NCBI GenBank assembly: GCA_013177895.1
Contig: JABLXV010000023.1
Location: 1 to 44,613 of the forward strand
Source: Brevinematales bacterium
Lineage (GTDB): Bacteria; Spirochaetota; Brevinematia; Brevinematales; GWF1-51-8
Reading direction: 5' to 3'
Length of the DNA stretch: 44,613 nucleotides
Shown here piece by piece: positions 40,159 to 44,613 of the stretch. The notes beneath the pieces are model-generated. The model saw only the letters and a program-made list of their open reading frames with translations. It was not told the origin of the DNA and did no database searches. Each line of letters opens with the position of its first letter. Positions within the stretch are counted from its first letter, which is position 1. The translations under genes and the position numbers were made by a program.

Positions 40159-40219
40159 GGTGCTTCGCACTTTTACCCCGATATTTATCTCATCCCGGTA
40201 TCGATACTTAGCCCGTGAT
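40159..40219 (-). repeat. GGGCTA/TCGGGG hairpin element, copy 9
   Basis: Minus strand: ATCACGGGCTA (40209-40219), 27 nt, TCGGGGTAAA, then the hairpin GTGC-GAA-GCAC (40160-40170), adjacent to the promoter of the six-gene operon. A partial copy on the plus strand (CATCGGGACTAGACTACGCA, about 40243-40262) lies head-to-head with it, before the argS stop. Confidence 0.8.
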
Positions 40220-40268
40220 CGGAGGTTGATAAGAATCATACGGCATCGGGACTAGACTACGCAGCAGA

Positions 40269-41984
40269 CTACATCCGTTCGACCGTATCCACCCCCAGTA
40301 AATCGAGGCCGGTCTTGATCACCCGCGAGACCCGTTCCGAAAGCAGGAGGCGCGAGTACATAAGCTCGTCCTTTTCCTTCAGCACGGGAAGGGCGTTATA
40401 GAAGGAGTTATAGTTCTGGCAGAGTTCGAACAGGTAATCGGCGATCAGGTTCGGCGAATACGCCTCGGCGGCCTTCATCACCGCGACCGGGAACTGCGTC
40501 AGCCGCATAGTCAGCGCGCGCTCGAGTTCGTCATGGAACAGGATATCGGCGTCCTCGCGGAGATTCTTACCCGCGTCCTCAGCCTTACGGATCATCGAAC
40601 GGATACGCGCGTAGGTATACATCAGATACGGCGCGGTATTCCCGTCAAAACTCAGCATCTTGTCCCAGTCGAATATCACGACACTGACGCGGTTCTTGCT
40701 CAGGTCGGCGTACTTGACCGCCCCGATACCCACCTTCTCGGCGACAATATCCTTTTCGCTGTCGGGCAGGCCGGGATTCTTTTCCTCGATAACCGCCCGC
40801 GCGCGTTTGACCGCCTCGTCGAGCAGGTCGTCCAGCAGGATAACATTACCCTTCCGTGTCGAGAACATCCCGTCGGCGAACTTCATAAACCCGAACGGGA
40901 CATGCACCTTCGGCTCGTTCCACCCCATCCGTTCGGAGATACGGAACACCTGCCGGAAATGGTCGACCTGCCGGTCGTCGGTCACATAGACGATACGGTT
41001 GATTTCGTAATGCTCGCGGCGGAACTGGATGCACGCGAGGTCGGAGGTAGCGTAGAGGAACGCGCCGTCCTGTTTGCGTACAATGCACGGAGGGAGATGC
41101 TCGGACTCCTCGAAAAACACGACCGTCGCGTCCTCGGAGAGTTGGGCGATTCCCTTATCGAGCAGGCCCCTCACCACTCCGGGCATCCGGTCGTGATAAT
41201 ACGACTCGCCGTAATTGGTATCGAACGAGACATTCATCCGCCCGTATATCTTGCCGTACTCGATAAGCGACATCTCGACAAACTCCTTCCAGAGCCGGGT
41301 GTTTTCAGGGTCGCCGTCTTGGAGCTTCTTCAGCTCTTCTCTCGCCTCTTCCGCGATCCCGGGTTCGGCTTCGATACGCCGTTCGAACTCGACATAAATC
41401 CGTTCGAGCTCCCCGATGGGGGATTTTTCGTAGTCCGCGCGGTTCAGCCATTTCCGGTAGCCGACAATCAGCTTGCCGAACTGGGTGCCCCAGTCTCCGA
41501 GATGGTTGTCGCCGGTCACCTTATATCCCAGAAATTTATATATCCGTTTGATAGAGTCGCCGATCACCGTACTGCGGAGATGCCCGATATGCATCCGTTT
41601 CGCGATATTCGGCGAGGAGTAATCGATTATCACGTCTCCGCGCCGGGGGATGAAGTCGAATTCATACCCGAGGGTACGCGCGGACTTCACATATTCGCCG
41701 AGGAATTTGTCCGACAGGTAGAGATTGAGGAACCCCGGCCCCGCGACCACCGCGCGTTCGACCGCGGAACTGTTCACATACCTCGCGGCGATCTCGTTCG
41801 CCATCTCCACAGGATTCCTGCCGATCGCCTTCGCGGTAACCATCGCGAAATTGGTCTGATAATCCCCGAATTTGGCGTCGCCGGTCTTCTGCACGAACAG
41901 TTTCCCCGCCGGGTCGATCTCAGGATAGAGTTCCTTCACGACCGCGAGTAATTCCGATTCCAGCGTCTTTTCGATTAACTTCAT
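40269..41984 (-). CDS. argS: arginyl-tRNA synthetase
   Basis: A 571-residue class I synthetase. The N-terminal Add1 domain is present (DAKFGDYQTNFAMVTAKAIG, about 32-51). The HIGH motif occurs in SSPNIAKRMHIGHLRSTVIG (about 123-142). The KMSKS counterpart is FSTRKGNVILLD, which lacks the second lysine, as in many ArgS proteins. The C-terminal helical anticodon domain ends in the conserved LGVDTVERM. Near-standard length. The ATG follows ATGGAGGAATGA. It is transcribed alone from a strong promoter at 42013-42041. No T-box leader is visible. Confidence 0.97.
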   Translation of the reverse strand: MKLIEKTLESELLAVVKELYPEIDPAGKLFVQKTGDAKFGDYQTNFAMVTAKAIGRNPVEMANEIAARYVNSSAVERAVVAGPGFLNLYLSDKFLGEYVKSARTLGYEFDFIPRRGDVIIDYSSPNIAKRMHIGHLRSTVIGDSIKRIYKFLGYKVTGDNHLGDWGTQFGKLIVGYRKWLNRADYEKSPIGELERIYVEFERRIEAEPGIAEEAREELKKLQDGDPENTRLWKEFVEMSLIEYGKIYGRMNVSFDTNYGESYYHDRMPGVVRGLLDKGIAQLSEDATVVFFEESEHLPPCIVRKQDGAFLYATSDLACIQFRREHYEINRIVYVTDDRQVDHFRQVFRISERMGWNEPKVHVPFGFMKFADGMFSTRKGNVILLDDLLDEAVKRARAVIEEKNPGLPDSEKDIVAEKVGIGAVKYADLSKNRVSVVIFDWDKMLSFDGNTAPYLMYTYARIRSMIRKAEDAGKNLREDADILFHDELERALTMRLTQFPVAVMKAAEAYSPNLIADYLFELCQNYNSFYNALPVLKEKDELMYSRLLLSERVSRVIKTGLDLLGVDTVERM

Positions 41985-42012
41985 TCATTCCTCCATAATT
42001 TGCGCGAGCTAT

Positions 42013-42041
42013 ATTATAACCCTAACACGCGCATTTCGCAA
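42013..42041 (-). promoter_or_regulatory. promoter of argS
   Basis: Minus strand: TTGCGA (42036-42041), 17 bp, TATAAT (42013-42018). The preceding bases CTGCACC match the GCACC that precedes the -35 at 21557 and at 40153. Confidence 0.78.
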
Positions 42042-42119
42042 GGTGCAGGTGTAGGTGTGCCGTAGTTCGACAGGCTCACTATGACGTACGCGTCCGGTTC
42101 ATTATTATACCTCGCTTTC

Positions 42120-42180
42120 ATCACGGTCTATATTTATATTAAGTCGAATAGCTCAATATCGGGATTAGCGTGCGCAGCAC
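42120..42180 (+). repeat. GGGCTA/TCGGGG hairpin element, copy 10
   Basis: ATCACGGTCTA (42120-42130), 28 nt, TCGGGATTAG, then the hairpin GTGC-GCA-GCAC (42170-42180). Four bases later the -35 of the ABC ATPase promoter begins. Confidence 0.8.
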
Positions 42181-42184
42181 TTAC

Positions 42185-42213
42185 TTGCGAAAATCCCGTT
42201 CGCTTTCTATAAT
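42185..42213 (+). promoter_or_regulatory. promoter of the ABC ATPase gene
   Basis: TTGCGA (42185-42190), 17 bp, TATAAT (42208-42213), 20 nt before the ATG. Confidence 0.8.
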
Positions 42214-42233
42214 ATATCCCATTCGGAGGAACC

Positions 42234-43160
<927 letters not shown>

Positions 43161-43389
43161 GACACTGCGCACGAATCGATTGTCACCCTGAGCCTGTCCT
43201 CGCGAAGCGGGGGCATAGTCGAGGTGCAATCGAAGGATGCCACAGAGGCACGGAGGGGATTTGTTCGACCCCTTTCCACGCGGATGGACACGGATAACGT
43301 CGGCTTTGGCTTTCCCTCCACGCTTTGCGTGAAGGCAAGCTGCCTTAGCACGGCACTCCCCCCCCCGTCCTTGGGGGTCGCCACATTGG
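43161..43389. repeat. repeat-filled region between the ABC gene and a membrane-protein remnant
   Basis: No gene is visible. It contains CCTGAGCCTGTCCTCGCGAA, then GCGGGGGC and GGTGCAAT, then CCACAGAGGCACGGAG and ACGCGGATGGACACGGATAA. This is the same series of motifs as at 31155-31245. A run of nine C and a CCCCC...GGGGG hairpin lie at about 43348-43377. Confidence 0.6.
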
Positions 43390-43487
43390 CGGATAACGGC
43401 AGCCTGCCAGTCGTCTGCGTGTGGCTCCCGAACCTGTTATTCCTGACCGCCGGGATAGTCATGTTCGCGCGGAAATCGTACGCATAA
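43390..43487 (+). pseudogene. 3' remnant of a membrane permease gene
   Basis: The frame ending at TAA 43485-43487 reads SLPVVCVWLPNLLFLTAGIV then MFARKSYA. A final hydrophobic helix with the pattern W-L-P-N-L-L-F-L followed by a basic end is typical of the C-terminus of LptF/LptG (YjgP/YjgQ) permeases, and also occurs in ABC-2 permeases. Upstream of about 43390 the frame dissolves into repeats, with no start codon or membrane domains. So it is the last fragment of a gene mostly lost to repeat insertion or deletion. The family assignment rests on about 25 residues. Confidence 0.5.
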
Positions 43488-43491
43488 GAGT

Positions 43492-43656
43492 GTGTGGACA
43501 ACCCCTGTTTTGTTATTGCGAATCCCCGCGCTACAATATTTTTTCGTTGCGCGGGGGCGAAGCAATCTAATTAATAACTCAAAAGAAATTATACAGACCG
43601 CTTCTCGTCTCGCAGTGACAATAAAAGAACTAAGATTCCTTCCTCGTCAACAGGCT
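43492..43656. repeat. MITE-like inverted-repeat element, copy 4
   Basis: 165 bp, from GTGTGGACAACCCCTG to TTCCTCGTCAACAGGC. It holds the internal arms TTATTGCGAATCCCCGCGCT / GCGCGGGGGCGAAGCAAT and TCTCGCAGTGAC. It separates the remnant above from the convergent metallo-beta-lactamase gene. Confidence 0.7.
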
Positions 43657-43667
43657 TATAACGTAAA

Positions 43668-44441
43668 CTATTTTTCCATCGTAAGGGTTTTCACTTCTAT
43701 ACCCTTATCAACCAGTTCCGCGAATTTCTGCGCGTTGGTCTCCCCCAGGACATAATGCGTCGGCACGGCGAACTTCGGCTTGATCGTGTTCACCGCGTCC
43801 GCGGCCTCCGGGATATCCATACAGAAGAAAATAGGCGTCAGCGCAACCGTAATATTCGTGATCGATTTCATTTCGGGGATAAACTCGGTGTCCCCCATCG
43901 TGTATATCCGCACTTTCCCGAACGTCAGGATATATCCCGCCTGCTGGGATTCCTTGGGATGCGATACAATCCCTAAAAACCCGGCGCGGGTCGTATATGC
44001 CGGGACTACCTCGCACTCGAAGCCGTCGAATTTGAGGATATCGCCGGGTTTGACCACTTTCACCGTAAAGCCCGCAAGCGGATCGGCCGAAGTTTTCGTG
44101 CAGACAATCACCGTACCGGGCTTCATCAGCTTTTTGATATCCGCCGCCGAAAGATGGTCGGCATGCTCGTGGGTAATGAAGATATAGTCCGCCGAGTTGG
44201 AATCGTCCGTCACAACCGGATCGAGATAGATCGTTTTCCCGCCCGCGACAATCTTAAAGCTCGACGGGAAGAAATCCATCCCCACCATCTTAACCGCCCC
44301 GCCCGCGAAAAGCGTCACATCGGGGGAGAGCGCCAAACTCTGCGGAACCGCATCCCGTTTCGCGCTCGGGGACGCGTCGAATAGCCCGCACGATGCGGTC
44401 ATTACAGCGAGCAGGGTAATCATTAAAAATCGTCGTTTCAT
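43668..44441 (-). CDS. lipoprotein with metallo-beta-lactamase fold (UlaG-like)
   Basis: A 257-residue protein with a signal sequence ending in a lipobox (AVMTASCGLF, cysteine about residue 19). It is followed by a metallo-beta-lactamase-fold hydrolase of the UlaG/L-ascorbate lactonase-like group. The metal motif is THEHADHL (H-x-H-x-D-H, about 91-98), followed by GYILTFGKVRIYTMGDTEFI (the aspartate in GDT) and PTHYVLGETN with the last histidine. Relatives are usually cytoplasmic, so lipidation at the cell surface or in the periplasm is notable. The ATG follows GGAGG. Its promoter is at 44471-44499. Confidence 0.88.
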   Translation of the reverse strand: MKRRFLMITLLAVMTASCGLFDASPSAKRDAVPQSLALSPDVTLFAGGAVKMVGMDFFPSSFKIVAGGKTIYLDPVVTDDSNSADYIFITHEHADHLSAADIKKLMKPGTVIVCTKTSADPLAGFTVKVVKPGDILKFDGFECEVVPAYTTRAGFLGIVSHPKESQQAGYILTFGKVRIYTMGDTEFIPEMKSITNITVALTPIFFCMDIPEAADAVNTIKPKFAVPTHYVLGETNAQKFAELVDKGIEVKTLTMEK

Positions 44442-44470
44442 ATCAGCCTCCGGTCGATTATCATGGAAAT

Positions 44471-44499
44471 ATTTTAACTGGCGGAGAACGGAATAGCAA
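44471..44499 (-). promoter_or_regulatory. promoter of the metallo-beta-lactamase-fold gene
   Basis: Minus strand: TTGCTA (44494-44499), 17 bp, TAAAAT (44471-44476). Confidence 0.78.
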
Positions 44500-44542
44500 T
44501 AGGGATTTTATCCCATTTTACCAAGATTCCCTCCGGCGCGCG

Positions 44543-44613
44543 CTATTTCCCGAAAATGGGATGAGAGTGCCTGAACGAAGGGATATCCCCGGAACCGTGG
44601 ATAAAGTTCAGGG
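44543..44613 (-). CDS. possible 3' end of a gene cut by the window edge
   Basis: Twenty-two codons are open from the window edge to TAG at 44543-44545 (LNFIHGSGDIPSF, then RHSHPIFGK). The stretch is too short to tell a gene end from chance. Confidence 0.2.
   Translation of the reverse strand, partial: LNFIHGSGDIPSFRHSHPIFGK

Noticed and set aside
14195-42180. Integron attC sites as an explanation for the hairpin elements
   Set aside because: The GTTAG box does not fit the attC core GTTRRRY followed by a matching inverse core. No integrase or cassette-like gene array is present, and the copies are spread in both orientations next to promoters.
41985-42233. T-box or other riboswitch before argS
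   Set aside because: The leader from the predicted start site to the ATG is only about 25 nt, and no T-box sequence is present.

Overview
This window is a piece of bacterial chromosome of moderate G+C, with tightly packed operons, clear Shine-Dalgarno sites and many sigma-70-like promoters (TTGNNN, 17 bp, TATAAT-like). The order flgN-flgK-flgL-fliW-csrA (read on the minus strand), a FlgJ without a hydrolase domain, an orphan hydE-like gene and many lipoprotein or periplasmic proteins suggest an anaerobic, flagellated bacterium. A member of the Spirochaetota is my best guess, but that is an inference from gene content, not a phylogenetic result. I saw no rRNA, tRNA or CRISPR array.

Left part (1-6160, minus strand): an operon of STAS protein, small membrane protein and dxr (cut by the window edge); then fliW-csrA-TPR protein-bactofilin; then flgN-flgK-flgL, which starts at a sigma-28-like promoter and ends at a strong terminator. 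From 6190 to 7850 lies a distinctly A+T-rich two-gene island with its own promoter: a compact ABC/AAA-type ATPase overlapping a small protein with a possible PD-(D/E)XK nuclease core. It looks horizontally acquired and may be a defence module. Two native-looking genes (ICMT-like methyltransferase, GNAT acetyltransferase) follow, then an acyl-CoA synthetase and an operon of a WecG/TagA-like glycosyltransferase, mtnA and a degenerate GlgC/GlgD-like protein.

Middle (14450-30767): a CsgG/TPR periplasmic protein; flgJ behind a membrane histidine kinase gene that is split by a frameshift in a six-base homopolymer; hydE convergent with recO and a proline/glutamine-rich zinc-motif protein; a DUF4349 protein; an operon of membrane-anchored polysaccharide deacetylase and double cNMP-binding protein; uvrC, a REC-like/PilZ protein and nadC; and a CDF metal transporter.

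Right part (31542-44613): a lipoprotein, a VapC-like toxin-antitoxin pair, a SpoIIM-family membrane protein, a six-gene overlapping operon (RDD, membrane protein, DUF4129, DUF4350, MoxR, DUF58), argS, an ABC ATPase followed by the 3' remnant of a membrane protein gene, and a lipoprotein-type metallo-beta-lactamase-fold protein.

The intergenic regions are unusually rich in dispersed repeats. The most striking is a roughly 62-bp element seen in ten fairly complete copies. It has an ATCACGGGCTA box, almost always exactly 28 nt, a TCGGGGTTAG box, and then a short hairpin whose sequence changes while its pairing is kept. Several copies end directly against the -35 box of a good promoter and point toward the next gene. 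MITE-like inverted-repeat elements, a 91-bp tandem duplication and other short palindromes fill most of the rest.
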